Notes under the pieces: model-generated | Seen by the model: only the letters and a program-made list of their open reading frames with translations | Told to the model about the DNA's origin: nothing | Database searches by the model: none | Translations under genes and position numbers: made by a program | Shown here: positions 1 through 8,647 of the stretch, piece after piece | Layout: each line of letters starts with the position of its first letter | Numbering within the stretch: position 1 is the first letter of the stretch | DNA from: Microbacterium sp. 8M | GTDB lineage: Bacteria; Actinomycetota; Actinomycetes; Actinomycetales; Microbacteriaceae | DNA: 64,000 nucleotides | Direction: 5' to 3' | NCBI RefSeq assembly: GCF_902506375.1 | Contig: NZ_LR733284.1 | Location: forward strand, 3,038,222 to 3,102,221

Positions 1-1
1 G

Positions 2-1102
2 CCGTTCACGACGAAGAACGACCTGCGCGAGTACTACCCGTTCGGGATGTTCGCGGTGCCGATGGCCGACGTGCGGCGGATCCATGCATCCTCGGGCACC
101 ACCGGCCGGCCCACGGTGGTCGGCTACACGCAGACCGACCTCGACAACTGGGCCGACCTCATCGCCCGGTCGCTGACCGCCGCCGGGGTGCAGCCGGGCT
201 GGAAGGTGCACAACGCCTACGGCTACGGCCTGTTCACGGGCGGACTCGGGGCGCACGCCGGCATCGAGCGGCTGGGGGCGACCGTGATCCCGATGTCGGG
301 CGGGCAGACCGCCCGGCAGGTGCAGCTGATCCGCGACTTCGAGCCCGATGCGATCATGTGCACGCCGACGTACCTGCTCACCATCGCCGACGCGATGGAG
401 GAGGCCGGGATGGATCCGCGTGCCACCTCGCTCAAGGTGGGGATCCTCGGTGCGGAGCCGTGGACCAACGAGATGCGCCACCAGATCGAGCAGCGGCTGA
501 ACATCGACGCGGTCGACATCTACGGCCTCAGCGAGGTCATGGGCCCCGGCGTCGCGATGGAGGCGGCCGCCACGAAGGACGGCCCGCACATCTGGGAGGA
601 CCACTTCCTGCCCGAGATCATCGACCCGGAGTCCGGGGAGCCGGTGCCCGACGGCGAGCCGGGCGAGCTCGTGTTCACTTCGCTCACGAAGCAGGCGTTC
701 CCGGTGATCCGCTACCGCACCCGGGATCTCACCCGGCTGCTCCCCGGATCCGCTTACCCCGCCATGCGCCGGATCGAGAAGATCACCGGCCGCGACGACG
801 ACATGATCATCCTGCGCGGGGTGAATCTCTTCCCCACGCAGATCGAGGAGATCGCGCTCGGGATCGAGACGCTCACCCCGCACTTCATCCTCGAACTCAC
901 CCGCCAGGGGCACCTCGACGCGCTCACCGTGCGGATCGAGCGGCACCCCGAGATCGCCGCAGCCGCGGCCGCGGCCGCCGCCGAGGTGCTGAAGCTGCGG
1001 ATCAAGACGTCGATCGGCACCTCCGTCGACGTCAGGGTCGAGGAGCCCGGATCCCTCCCCCGCAGCGAGGGCAAGTACAAGCGTCTGTACGACCTCCGCT
1101 GA
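2..1102 (+). CDS. paaK: Phenylacetate-CoA ligase, 5' truncated by window edge
   Basis: Activates phenylacetate to phenylacetyl-CoA with ATP and CoA in the cytoplasm, the entry step of the aerobic phenylacetate pathway. The reading frame is open to the first base and the peptide PFTTKNDLREYYPFGMFAVP before the first ATG (47) is typical family sequence, so the real start lies outside the window. The AMP-binding P-loop SSGTTGRPT is visible near the beginning, followed by YGLSEVMGPG and the C-terminal GRDDDMIILRGVNLFP hinge region. About 366 residues are present of a usual 430 or so, so roughly 65 N-terminal residues are missing. It converges, with only 19 bp, on the 5-oxoprolinase/PaaZ operon. 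The assignment rests on family motifs and on the paa neighbours. Confidence 0.95.
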   Translation, partial: PFTTKNDLREYYPFGMFAVPMADVRRIHASSGTTGRPTVVGYTQTDLDNWADLIARSLTAAGVQPGWKVHNAYGYGLFTGGLGAHAGIERLGATVIPMSGGQTARQVQLIRDFEPDAIMCTPTYLLTIADAMEEAGMDPRATSLKVGILGAEPWTNEMRHQIEQRLNIDAVDIYGLSEVMGPGVAMEAAATKDGPHIWEDHFLPEIIDPESGEPVPDGEPGELVFTSLTKQAFPVIRYRTRDLTRLLPGSAYPAMRRIEKITGRDDDMIILRGVNLFPTQIEEIALGIETLTPHFILELTRQGHLDALTVRIERHPEIAAAAAAAAAEVLKLRIKTSIGTSVDVRVEEPGSLPRSEGKYKRLYDLR

Positions 1103-1121
1103 ACGGACGACGTTCGTCGCG

Positions 1122-2723
1122 TCAGCGGGCGTGGCGGAAGCGGATGCGGGTGCCCGAGCGCGCCTGGCCGAGCAGATCGAGCGCGGAATCGACCACGACC
1201 GCGATCACCGGATAGCCGCCGGTGACGGGGCCGTCGGCGAGGAGGATCGTCGGCCCGCCCCGGGGCGGCACCTGCATCGCGCCGGGCACCATGCCCTCGC
1301 TCGGCAGCTCCTGCCGAGCGCCGTGCAGACGATCGCCCGCGCGCTCGAGCACGGGACCCTCGAGGCGGATGCCGACGCGGTCGGCCTGCGCACCCACGGT
1401 CCAGACGCCCTCGAACAGGGCCGACAGTGCGGACGGCGCGAACCAGTCGGCACGCGGGCCGTGCGTCACGGCGATGACCAGTTCATCCTGCGGCGCGCCC
1501 CACGGCGCGAGGTCGTTGGCGGGGATGGGCGCCGGCGGCTCGGCACCCACCGGCACCGCATCGCCGGCGCGCAACGGCGCAGGCCCCAGGCCCGCGAGCG
1601 TGTCGCAGCTGCGCGAGCCGACGGCGGGCGGGACGTCGAGCCCGCCGCGCACCGCGAGATAGGCTCGCGCCCCCTGGGCGAACCAGTCGAGGTGCAGCTC
1701 CGCCCCGGCCGGCCAGGCATGCGCGACGTCGGGGTCGATCCGCTTCCCGTCGAGGGAGGCCTCGCCCCACGCTCCGGTGACGGCGAACCAGGCGTCGGCG
1801 GTCGCGATGGCGCGGAACCCGCCCATCGCGATCTCGAACGCGGCGGCATCCTCGGAGTTGCCGACGAGCCGGTTCGCCAGGCGGAGGGCTGCCCGGTCCA
1901 CCGCGCCGGACCGCGCGATGCCCAGGTGCGCGCGGCCAGGACGCCCGAGATCCTGCACGGTGGTGAGGAGGCCCGGGTCGAGGATCCGCACCGCCGGTCG
2001 CGTCGCCGCCGTGGCCGTCCCGGACGGGGTGGACCGCTCCGCCCGCGGCGACGCCGACCCGGGCCCGGCCGCGGACGCGAGCGCGGCGGCCGGGACGGCG
2101 CGGAAGCGCACCTGCGCCCCCGGCTCGAGCAGCACCGGGGATCCGACGTCGGACGCCGCATCGGGGTCGAAGAGGCGGGCCGCGGTGCGCCCGATGAGGC
2201 GCCAGCCGCCCGGCGTCTCGCGCGGATACGCGCCGGAGAACTCCGCGGCGAGCCCGATCGCGCCGGCGGGCACCCGCGGGCGGGGCGACGCGAGCCGCGG
2301 CACCTGGTAGGGCCAGTCGGCGCTGACGAGGTAGCCGAACCCCGGCGCGAACCCGGTGAACGCCACCCGCCAGCGTGCCTCCGTGTGCGCGGCGACGAGC
2401 GCCTCGCGGGACAGCCCGATCAGCTCCGCGGCATCGTCGAGGTCGGCCCCGTCGTACACCACGTCGAGCTCGACCGACACGGGATCCGCGACGACCCCCG
2501 GATCCGCCTCGGTCGCCGCTCGCTCGATCCAGGTGCGGGCGGCGGCGAGCGGCAGGAGCGCCGGGTCGACGCGGACGAGAACGGTGCGCGCCGCGGGTAC
2601 CAGCTCGACCACGCCGTCGGGTGGGGATGCGCTGAGCGCCGCGTGCAGGGCGAGCACCGCGTCCAGCGAGTCGACCTCGGCGAGGAGCGCGGCATCTCCC
2701 ATCGGCCGCACGAGCGCGGTCAC
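1122..2723 (-). CDS. Fused 5-oxoprolinase subunits B and C (KipI-KipA type)
   Basis: A single 533-residue protein joining the two subunits that, with PxpA, hydrolyse 5-oxo-L-proline to glutamate with ATP. Residues about 1-210 are PxpB/KipI-like, with the motif GFAPGFGYL. After a Ser/Ala/Pro-rich linker, residues about 245-533 are PxpC/KipA-like, with the family's RILDPGLLTTVQDLGR opening. The GTG start at 2723 overlaps the pxpA stop as GTGA, so the two are translationally coupled. Fusions of B and C are known in actinobacteria; older databases call them urea carboxylase-related or biotin-dependent carboxyltransferases, which is not supported here because no biotin domain is seen. It is the last gene of the minus-strand run and has no obvious terminator before paaK. 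Confidence 0.9.
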   Translation of the reverse strand: MTALVRPMGDAALLAEVDSLDAVLALHAALSASPPDGVVELVPAARTVLVRVDPALLPLAAARTWIERAATEADPGVVADPVSVELDVVYDGADLDDAAELIGLSREALVAAHTEARWRVAFTGFAPGFGYLVSADWPYQVPRLASPRPRVPAGAIGLAAEFSGAYPRETPGGWRLIGRTAARLFDPDAASDVGSPVLLEPGAQVRFRAVPAAALASAAGPGSASPRAERSTPSGTATAATRPAVRILDPGLLTTVQDLGRPGRAHLGIARSGAVDRAALRLANRLVGNSEDAAAFEIAMGGFRAIATADAWFAVTGAWGEASLDGKRIDPDVAHAWPAGAELHLDWFAQGARAYLAVRGGLDVPPAVGSRSCDTLAGLGPAPLRAGDAVPVGAEPPAPIPANDLAPWGAPQDELVIAVTHGPRADWFAPSALSALFEGVWTVGAQADRVGIRLEGPVLERAGDRLHGARQELPSEGMVPGAMQVPPRGGPTILLADGPVTGGYPVIAVVVDSALDLLGQARSGTRIRFRHAR

Positions 2724-3475
2724 CAGGGCGCCTCGACCGTGATCCCGGCGCTGTCGAGTGCGGCGCGCACGGCCCGCGCCATCGCCACGGCGGCAGGCGA
2801 GTCCCCGTGCACGCAGAAGGAATGCGCGTCCACGTGCACGATCGTCCCGTCGACGTCGATGACCTCGCCGGCGCGGGCGAGTCGCACGGCGCGCTCGGCA
2901 GCGGCCTGCGGATCATCGAGCACCGCACCCGGCTCGCCGCGCGGCACGAGCGTACCGTCCGGGCGGTAGCCGCGATCGAGGAAGGCCTCACGCCGGAACG
3001 GCAGGCCGTGCGCGATGGCCTCGGCCTCGATCGCGGCGCCGAGCCCGAGGATCGGGACGGCGCGGCCGAGTTCCCCGGCGAGATCCGCGACCGCGGAGGC
3101 GACCGCACGGGCCGTCCCGGGATCGGACCCCGCCGCGTGGTACAGCGCGCCGTGCGGCTTCACATAGCGGATGTCCGCCCCGGCGGCGCGCAGGGCGGCG
3201 AGCTGATCCGCGACCTGCACGCGGAGGGTCGCGGGATCGATCGCCACCACGACGCGGCCGAAGTTCGCCCGGTCAAGGTAGGACGGATGCGCGCCGATCG
3301 CGACACCGGTGCGGGCGGCCCGATCCGCGGCGGCGGCCATGGATGCGGCATCGCCCGCATGACCGCCGCACGCGATGCTCGCGCTCGAGACCACGGCGAA
3401 CATCGCGTCATCATCCGCGGTGGGCCGGCCGTCCACGGTCTCACCGAGGTCGGCGTTGAGGTCGATGCGGCGCAT
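2720..3475 (-). CDS. pxpA: 5-oxoprolinase subunit PxpA (LamB/YcsF family)
   Basis: A 251-residue LamB/YcsF-family protein. The signature is clear: DLNADLGE at the N terminus, SIACGGHAGD, GAHPSYLD, YVKPHGALYH and a C-terminal HVDAHSFCVHGD. It is the substrate-binding subunit of the ATP-dependent 5-oxoprolinase that recycles pyroglutamate, a damage product of glutamine and glutamate. It starts with ATG at 3475 and overlaps the pxpBC start by 4 nt. It lies 76 bp after the paaZ stop on the same strand, so it may be co-transcribed with the phenylacetate genes, although there is no known metabolic link between the two functions. Confidence 0.92.
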   Translation of the reverse strand: MRRIDLNADLGETVDGRPTADDDAMFAVVSSASIACGGHAGDAASMAAAADRAARTGVAIGAHPSYLDRANFGRVVVAIDPATLRVQVADQLAALRAAGADIRYVKPHGALYHAAGSDPGTARAVASAVADLAGELGRAVPILGLGAAIEAEAIAHGLPFRREAFLDRGYRPDGTLVPRGEPGAVLDDPQAAAERAVRLARAGEVIDVDGTIVHVDAHSFCVHGDSPAAVAMARAVRAALDSAGITVEAPW

Positions 3476-3551
3476 GGCTCCAGGCTACGGATCACGCGGC
3501 CGGGCCGCACCCGGGTGCGCCCGCCGGGTCGCCCTCGCTCAGGCGCCCCGG

Positions 3552-5681
3552 TCAGGCGGCGGCGCCCTTCGTCTCGTCGCTGCGCTCCTCGCTCAGGGAC
3601 CGTTGTTCCCCACTCCCAGACCGCTGCTTCTCGACGAGGGTCAGCACGTCGTAGGTCGCCACCACCTCGTCGCGCTGGTTGTGGATCACCGCGTCCCAGC
3701 GCACCTCGCCGTAGTCATCGGTCTCGCGCGGCGTGATCTGCTTCGCCGTGAGCGTGACCCGGATCGCATCGCCCGGCTTCACGGGCGTGAGGAAGCGCAG
3801 GTTCTCCAGCCCGTAGTTCGCGAGCACGGGGCCCGGCTCGGGCGAGACGAACAGGCCCGCCGCCCAGGACACCAGCAGGTAGCCGTGCGCGACCCGGCCG
3901 CCGAAGAACGGGTTCGCCGCGGCGGCCTCCTCGTCCATGTGCGCGTAGAACGTGTCGCCCGTGGAGTGCGCGAACGCCTCGATGTCCTCCAGCGACAGCT
4001 CGCGCAGCCCCGACTCCACCTGGTCGCCCAGGCGCAGCTCGGCCAGCGACTTGCGGAACGGGTGCACGGCGCGGTCGGTGCCGGCACCGGTGTGCCAGAC
4101 GCCTGTGACGGCGGTGAGGATCTCCGGAGTCCCCTGGACCGCCGTGCGCTGCATGAAGTGCATGACGGCGCGGATCCCGCCGAGCTCCTCGCCGCCGCCC
4201 GCACGCCCCGGGCCGCCGTGCACGAGGTGCGGCACCGGCGAACCGTGCCCCGTCGAGGTGCGCGCGTCGTCGCGGTTGAGGAACAGCACGCGTCCGTTGA
4301 ACGCGGCGATGCCCGCAAGCAGCTCGGCCGCCACCTCCGGATCCTTCGTCGCGACGCTCGTCACGAGCGACCCGCCACCGCGCCCGACGAGCTCGGCCGC
4401 CTCCGCGACCGTGGAGTACCCGAGCACGCTGGAGACCGGGCCGAACGCCTCGACCTCGTGCACCGCGGGGGCGGCCGTGTCGGTGAACCCGACGAGCATC
4501 GGCGCGACGAACGCGCCCTCCGCGGCCGGGCCGACGCTGCCGTCGGCACGCAGGACGGACGGCGGCTCGGTCGAGCCGAGCAGCAGCTCTCCGCCCGCGG
4601 CCTGCAGCGCGGCCACCTGCCGCAGCACCTCGTCGCGCTGCTCGACGGAGACCAGCGGCCCCATGGTCACCCCCTCGGCGTGCGGGTCGCCGATCACGAC
4701 CCGCTCGGCGATCTTCGCCCGCAGCGCATCGACGAGCGGATCCACGAGCGGCGCCGGCACGATCGCGCGGCGGATCGCGGTGCACTTCTGGCCCGCCTTC
4801 GTGGTCAGCTCGATCATGAGCTGCTTCACGTAGGCGTCGAACTCCGGGGTGTCCGGCGTCGCGTCCGGGCCGAGCACGGACGCGTTGATCGAATCGGTCT
4901 CGCTCGTGAAGCGCACCCCGTCGGCCGCCTGCGCCCGCAGCCCCGCAGCCGTCGACGCGCTGCCGGTGAACGCGACGAGGTCGCCCAGGCGGAGCAGGTC
5001 GAAGATCCCCGGCAGGGATCCGCTCACGAGCTGCAGGGATCCGTCCGGCAGCAGACCGGAGTCGACGAGCATCCGCACCCACGCCTCCGCGATGTACGCG
5101 GTCGGCGTCGCGGGCTTCACGATCGAAGGGACGCCGGCGAGGAACGCCGGGGCGAACTTCTCCAGTGCACCCCACATCGGGAAGTTGAAGGCGTTGATCT
5201 GCACGGCGACGCCGGGCAGGCGCGTGTAGACGTGCCGGCCGAGGAAGGATCCGTCCTTGGACAGCGGCTCGACCGGTCCGTCCAGGATCACTTTCGCATT
5301 CGGCAGCTCGCGGCGGCCCTTCGACGAGTACGTGAAGAGCACGCCGATGCCGCCGTCGACGTCGGCGTAGGAGTCGCGCACGGTGGATCCGGAGCGCTTG
5401 GAGAGCTCGTACAGCTCCTCCTTGTGCTCGGTGAGCACCATCGCCATCTGCTTGAGCAGCAGGGCGCGCTGGTGGAAGGTGAGGGCGCCGAGGCTGCGCT
5501 GCCCCACGGTGCGCGCGTAGTCGACGGCACCCGCGAGATCGATGCCGGTGGAGTCGACCCGCACGATCTCCTCGCCCGTCGACGCGTCGCGCACGATAGT
5601 CCCGCCGTCGGACGCTGCGGACGTCCACCAGGATCCCTGCAGGTAGCTCGGCAGCAGGTCGGTCATCTCACGGTGCTCCAT
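3552..5681 (-). CDS. paaZ: Bifunctional PaaZ: aldehyde dehydrogenase and oxepin-CoA hydrolase
   Basis: Opens the oxepin-CoA ring and oxidises the resulting semialdehyde in the phenylacetate pathway. In 709 residues it has an N-terminal aldehyde dehydrogenase domain (about 1-520; GQKCTAIRR holds the catalytic cysteine) and a C-terminal MaoC-like hydratase domain (about 545-690; VAHGYLLVSWAAGLF). Length fits PaaZ (about 680) plus a tail. The last 20 or so residues, RSGSGEQRSLSEERSDETKG, are not family sequence and come from an intergenic repeat (see 3565-3598). ATG 5681 and ATG 5666 both have a GGAG eight bases upstream; the first is used here. It starts 1 bp after the dehydrogenase gene stop, as part of the paa operon. 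Confidence 0.95.
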   Translation of the reverse strand: MEHREMTDLLPSYLQGSWWTSAASDGGTIVRDASTGEEIVRVDSTGIDLAGAVDYARTVGQRSLGALTFHQRALLLKQMAMVLTEHKEELYELSKRSGSTVRDSYADVDGGIGVLFTYSSKGRRELPNAKVILDGPVEPLSKDGSFLGRHVYTRLPGVAVQINAFNFPMWGALEKFAPAFLAGVPSIVKPATPTAYIAEAWVRMLVDSGLLPDGSLQLVSGSLPGIFDLLRLGDLVAFTGSASTAAGLRAQAADGVRFTSETDSINASVLGPDATPDTPEFDAYVKQLMIELTTKAGQKCTAIRRAIVPAPLVDPLVDALRAKIAERVVIGDPHAEGVTMGPLVSVEQRDEVLRQVAALQAAGGELLLGSTEPPSVLRADGSVGPAAEGAFVAPMLVGFTDTAAPAVHEVEAFGPVSSVLGYSTVAEAAELVGRGGGSLVTSVATKDPEVAAELLAGIAAFNGRVLFLNRDDARTSTGHGSPVPHLVHGGPGRAGGGEELGGIRAVMHFMQRTAVQGTPEILTAVTGVWHTGAGTDRAVHPFRKSLAELRLGDQVESGLRELSLEDIEAFAHSTGDTFYAHMDEEAAAANPFFGGRVAHGYLLVSWAAGLFVSPEPGPVLANYGLENLRFLTPVKPGDAIRVTLTAKQITPRETDDYGEVRWDAVIHNQRDEVVATYDVLTLVEKQRSGSGEQRSLSEERSDETKGAAA
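3565..3598 (-). repeat. REP-like repeat fused into the 3' end of paaZ
   Basis: The 34 bp begin CCCTTCGTCTCG and end CTCGCTCAGGG on the + strand. On the minus strand they encode SLSEERSDETKG, the final residues of PaaZ. The peptide and its DNA resemble a dispersed palindromic repeat that I recall from Microbacteriaceae intergenic regions; only one copy is seen in this window, so membership of a dispersed family is recalled rather than shown. Confidence 0.45.
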
Positions 5682-5682
5682 C

Positions 5683-6561
5683 TCACTCGCTCCATTCGTA
5701 GAATCCGCGGCCGGTCTTGCGCCCGAGGTGTCCGTCGGCGACGAGGTCGCGCAGCAGCTGCGGCGGCGCGAACCGCTCGCCGAGCTTCGCGTGCAGCTCC
5801 TCGGCGATGCCCAGGCGCACGTCGAGCCCGACGATGTCGGTGGTGCGCAGAGGACCGGCGGGATGCCGGTAGCCCAGCTCCATGGCGGCGTCGATGTCGG
5901 CCGCGGTCGCGATGCCCTCCTCGAGCATCCGGATCGCCTCGAGCGCGAGCGCCACGCCCAGGCGGCTCGACGCGAAGCCCGGGGCGTCGGCGACGACGAC
6001 CGGGGTCTTCCCGAGGACCTCGGTCCAGGCGCGGGCGTCGTCGACGAGCTCCTGGTTCGTGGACCCGCCGACGACGACCTCGATGAGCGACGAGGCCGGC
6101 ACGGGGTTGAAGAAGTGCAAGCCCAGGAAGCGCTCCGGGTGCTCCAGAGCGGCGGCGAGATCGTCGATCGAGATGGAGGACGTGTTCGAGGCGATGACGG
6201 CGGTGCGGGGCACGACCGCCTCGATGCGGCGCAGGCTCTCGATCTTGAGGGCCCGGTCCTCGGGCACGGCCTCGATCACGAGCCCGGCGTCGGCGAAAGC
6301 CGCAGCGTCGACGCTCGTCTCCAGCGCGCCCTCGAGGGCGGCGATCCCCTTCTCGGTGCTGCCGCGGTCGACCGAGCGCTGCAGGCTCTCGCGGATCCGC
6401 TCTCCCGCTGCTGCGGCGGCGGACTCGTCCCGCTCCACGACGACCACCTGGCACCCGGCGAGCAGGAAGGCGTGCGCGATGCCCGCTCCCATACGCCCGC
6501 CGCCGAGCACGCCCACGCGCGCCGGGATCGTCTCGGCCGCTGTCGGATCCGGTCCGCTCAT
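5683..6561 (-). CDS. paaH: 3-hydroxyacyl-CoA dehydrogenase
   Basis: NAD-dependent oxidation of a 3-hydroxyacyl-CoA in the beta-oxidation-like final steps of phenylacetate breakdown. The 292-residue protein opens with the Rossmann motif VGVLGGGRMGAGIAHAF and carries ASNTSSISI, HFFNPVP and the C-terminal GRKTGRGFYEW. The length matches the single-domain 3-hydroxybutyryl-CoA dehydrogenase/PaaH class. The ATG at 6561 overlaps the stop of the preceding enoyl-CoA hydratase gene as ATGA. The symbol rests on operon context; the sequence alone would also fit a general 3-hydroxybutyryl-CoA dehydrogenase. Confidence 0.92.
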   Translation of the reverse strand: MSGPDPTAAETIPARVGVLGGGRMGAGIAHAFLLAGCQVVVVERDESAAAAAGERIRESLQRSVDRGSTEKGIAALEGALETSVDAAAFADAGLVIEAVPEDRALKIESLRRIEAVVPRTAVIASNTSSISIDDLAAALEHPERFLGLHFFNPVPASSLIEVVVGGSTNQELVDDARAWTEVLGKTPVVVADAPGFASSRLGVALALEAIRMLEEGIATAADIDAAMELGYRHPAGPLRTTDIVGLDVRLGIAEELHAKLGERFAPPQLLRDLVADGHLGRKTGRGFYEWSE

Positions 6562-7313
6562 CGGCGGGTCCTCCGTTCCAGGAAGGCGGTCATCCGCCGG
6601 TGCTTCTCGGGGCTCTCGAACAGTTCGGCCTGCAGCTCCAGCTCGATCTCGGGGTGCCGGTCGGCGGGCGCGAGCAGGGCGGTCTTGGTGTGCCGGATCG
6701 CCAGCGGATCGTTCGCGGCGATGCGGTCGGCGATCGCATGCGCCGCGGCCAGCAGGTCCTCGGGCTCGTGCAGCGACGACAGCAGCCCCCAGGCGAGGGC
6801 CTCCTCGGCACCGAGCTGGCGCCCGGTGAGCAGCAGCTCGGCCGCCCGCGCCTCGCCGACGATCTGCGGCAGGCGCCAGGTCGCGCCCGCTGCGGCGATG
6901 ATGCCGAGACCGGGCTCCGGGTTCCCCATGCGCACGGCCGGGGTGCCGATGCGGATGTCGGCGGCGTAGGCGAGTTCGGCGCCGCCGCCCAGCGCATAGC
7001 CGTCGATCGCGGCGATCACCGGCATCGGCAACTGCCGGATCCGGCGGAACGCCATCGTGTTGATGCCAGCCCTGGCATCCTGCGCGCGGCGGTCGCGCAG
7101 TTGCGCGATGTCGGCACCGGAGGCGAACACGCCCCCGGATCCGATGAGGATCAGGATCCGCGGATCCTCCTCGAGCTCGGCGCACAGCGCGTGCAGCTCG
7201 TCGATCATGGCGCGGTCGATCGCGTTGCGGGTCTCGGGGCGATCAAGGGTCGCCGTGACCCGGTCGCCCGTCCGCTCGATGCGCAGGCGCGGTGCCGTCG
7301 ACGCGTCGGCCAT
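6558..7313 (-). CDS. Enoyl-CoA hydratase/isomerase of the paa operon
   Basis: Crotonase-fold protein of 251 residues. The oxyanion-hole segments SGADIAQL and AIDGYALGGGAELAYAADIRI are present, and MGNPEPGLGIIAAAGATWRLP gives a glutamate at a typical catalytic position. It probably hydrates the unsaturated CoA intermediate between PaaZ and PaaH. Whether it is the PaaF (hydratase) or PaaG (ring isomerase) homologue cannot be decided by eye. ATG 7313 shares a base with the stop of the upstream thiolase gene (TGATG) and its own stop overlaps the dehydrogenase start, so the three genes are translationally coupled. Confidence 0.92.
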   Translation of the reverse strand: MADASTAPRLRIERTGDRVTATLDRPETRNAIDRAMIDELHALCAELEEDPRILILIGSGGVFASGADIAQLRDRRAQDARAGINTMAFRRIRQLPMPVIAAIDGYALGGGAELAYAADIRIGTPAVRMGNPEPGLGIIAAAGATWRLPQIVGEARAAELLLTGRQLGAEEALAWGLLSSLHEPEDLLAAAHAIADRIAANDPLAIRHTKTALLAPADRHPEIELELQAELFESPEKHRRMTAFLERRTRR

Positions 7314-8500
7314 CACACGTGCTCCAGGATCATCGCAGTGCCCTGACCGACGCCGACGCACATCGTCGCCAGGCCGTAGCGGGCGCCCTCGCGCTCCATC
7401 CGGCCGAGGAGCGTGAGCAGGATCCGGCTGCCGCTCGAGCCGAGCGGGTGGCCGAGCGCGATCGCGCCGCCGTCGGCGTTCACGATCTCGGGGTCGAGCC
7501 CGAGCCGCCGCATCGAGGCCAGCGACTGGGACGCGAACGCCTCGTTGAGCTCGACCGCGCCGAGGTCGGCGACGGTGAGCCCCGCCTTGGCGAGCGCCTT
7601 CTCGGTCGCCGGGACGGGTCCCAGCCCCATGATCTCCGGAGCGAGGGCCGCCGAGGCCGACGCCACGATGCGCGCCCGCGGGGTCAGCCCGTGCCGCTCC
7701 ACGGCGTCGGCTCCCGCGACGACCAGCGCAGAGGCGCCGTCGTTGAGGGAGGAGGCGTTGCCCGCGGTGACGACGCTGCCGCCGGCGACGACGGGGCGCA
7801 GGCCCGCGAGGATCTCCAGCGTGGTGTCGCGGCGCGGCCCCTCGTCCGTGTCCACGAGCCCGCCGCGCGGCACGGGCACCGGCACGATCTCCGGGGCGAG
7901 GCGCCCGGCGTCGATCGCAGCGATCGCGCGCTGGTGGCTGCGCAGCGCGAAGGCGTCGGCATTCTCGCGGGTGATGCCGTCCAGGCGTGCGACCTCCTCC
8001 GCGGTCTCCGGCATGGAGTAGGTGGCCTTGTCGCGCGCGGCGAGGCGCGGGTTCGTGAACCGCCACCCGATCGAGGTGTCGAACGCCTCCCCCGGCTTCG
8101 CCCACGGCCGCTCGGGCTTGGCCTGCACCCAGGGCGCGCGCGTCATCGACTCCACGCCGCCCGCGATCATCACGTCGGCATCGCCCGCGCGGATGGCCTG
8201 GGCCGCGAGCGCGACCGCGGTCATTCCCGAGGCGCACAGCCGGTTCACCGTGAAGGCGGGCAGCGCGTCGGGGAAGCCGGCCAGGAGCACGGCCATGCGC
8301 GCGACGTTGCGGTTGTCCTCCCCCGCCTGGTTCGCGGACCCGAGGATCACCTCGTCGATCGCGTCATCGGCGATCCCGGCCCGCCACGCAGCCTCGCGGA
8401 TCACGAGCGCGGCCAGGTCGTCGGGGCGGACCCCGGCGAGCGCACCGCCGTAGCGGCCGACCGGTGTGCGCGCTCCGTCGATGAGAAAGGCCTCCGGCAT
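7313..8500 (-). CDS. Acyl-CoA thiolase (3-oxoadipyl-CoA thiolase type)
   Basis: Cleaves the terminal 3-oxoacyl-CoA to acetyl-CoA and succinyl-CoA or another acyl-CoA. The 395 residues show thiolase sequence throughout: FLIDGARTPVGRYGG at the start, NRLCASGMTA with the acyl-accepting cysteine near residue 90, NGGAIALGHPLG-like NADGGAIALGHPLGSSG, and a C-terminal ATMCVGVGQG with the second cysteine. ATG 8500 has GGAGG upstream. It is the first gene of the minus-strand paa operon and diverges from the TetR regulator, so its expression is likely controlled from the shared 8501-8647 region. By context it would be PaaJ/PcaF-like. Confidence 0.93.
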   Translation of the reverse strand: MPEAFLIDGARTPVGRYGGALAGVRPDDLAALVIREAAWRAGIADDAIDEVILGSANQAGEDNRNVARMAVLLAGFPDALPAFTVNRLCASGMTAVALAAQAIRAGDADVMIAGGVESMTRAPWVQAKPERPWAKPGEAFDTSIGWRFTNPRLAARDKATYSMPETAEEVARLDGITRENADAFALRSHQRAIAAIDAGRLAPEIVPVPVPRGGLVDTDEGPRRDTTLEILAGLRPVVAGGSVVTAGNASSLNDGASALVVAGADAVERHGLTPRARIVASASAALAPEIMGLGPVPATEKALAKAGLTVADLGAVELNEAFASQSLASMRRLGLDPEIVNADGGAIALGHPLGSSGSRILLTLLGRMEREGARYGLATMCVGVGQGTAMILEHV

Positions 8501-8560
8501 TGCTGGTCCTCCGGGTCGTCGTCGACGGGATGCTGGCGGCCGGAACGAAGCTCTTGTTTT

Positions 8561-8577
8561 CCGACCGATCGTTCAGT
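8561..8577. promoter_or_regulatory. Likely PaaR/TetR operator
   Basis: CCGACCGATCGTTCAGT lies between the divergent thiolase and TetR genes and is an imperfect palindrome centred on CGATCG. Read on the minus strand it aligns with the ACTNACCG-NN-CG-NN-CGGT pattern that I recall for PaaR of Corynebacterium glutamicum, with two differences in the inner positions and weaker agreement in the last arm. Position and symmetry fit autoregulation by the adjacent TetR protein plus repression of the paa operon until phenylacetyl-CoA accumulates. Confidence 0.6.
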
Positions 8578-8647
8578 AAAAAGGATGACAGACGGATCCC
8601 GCCCGGGCAAGTCCGCGGCGACGGGCCCATGGGAGAGAATGATCCGG

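Noticed and set aside
1122..2723. Urea carboxylase or allophanate hydrolase, as the fused protein is sometimes labelled
   Set aside because: There is no biotin carboxylase or biotinyl domain, and the pxpA neighbour points to 5-oxoprolinase.
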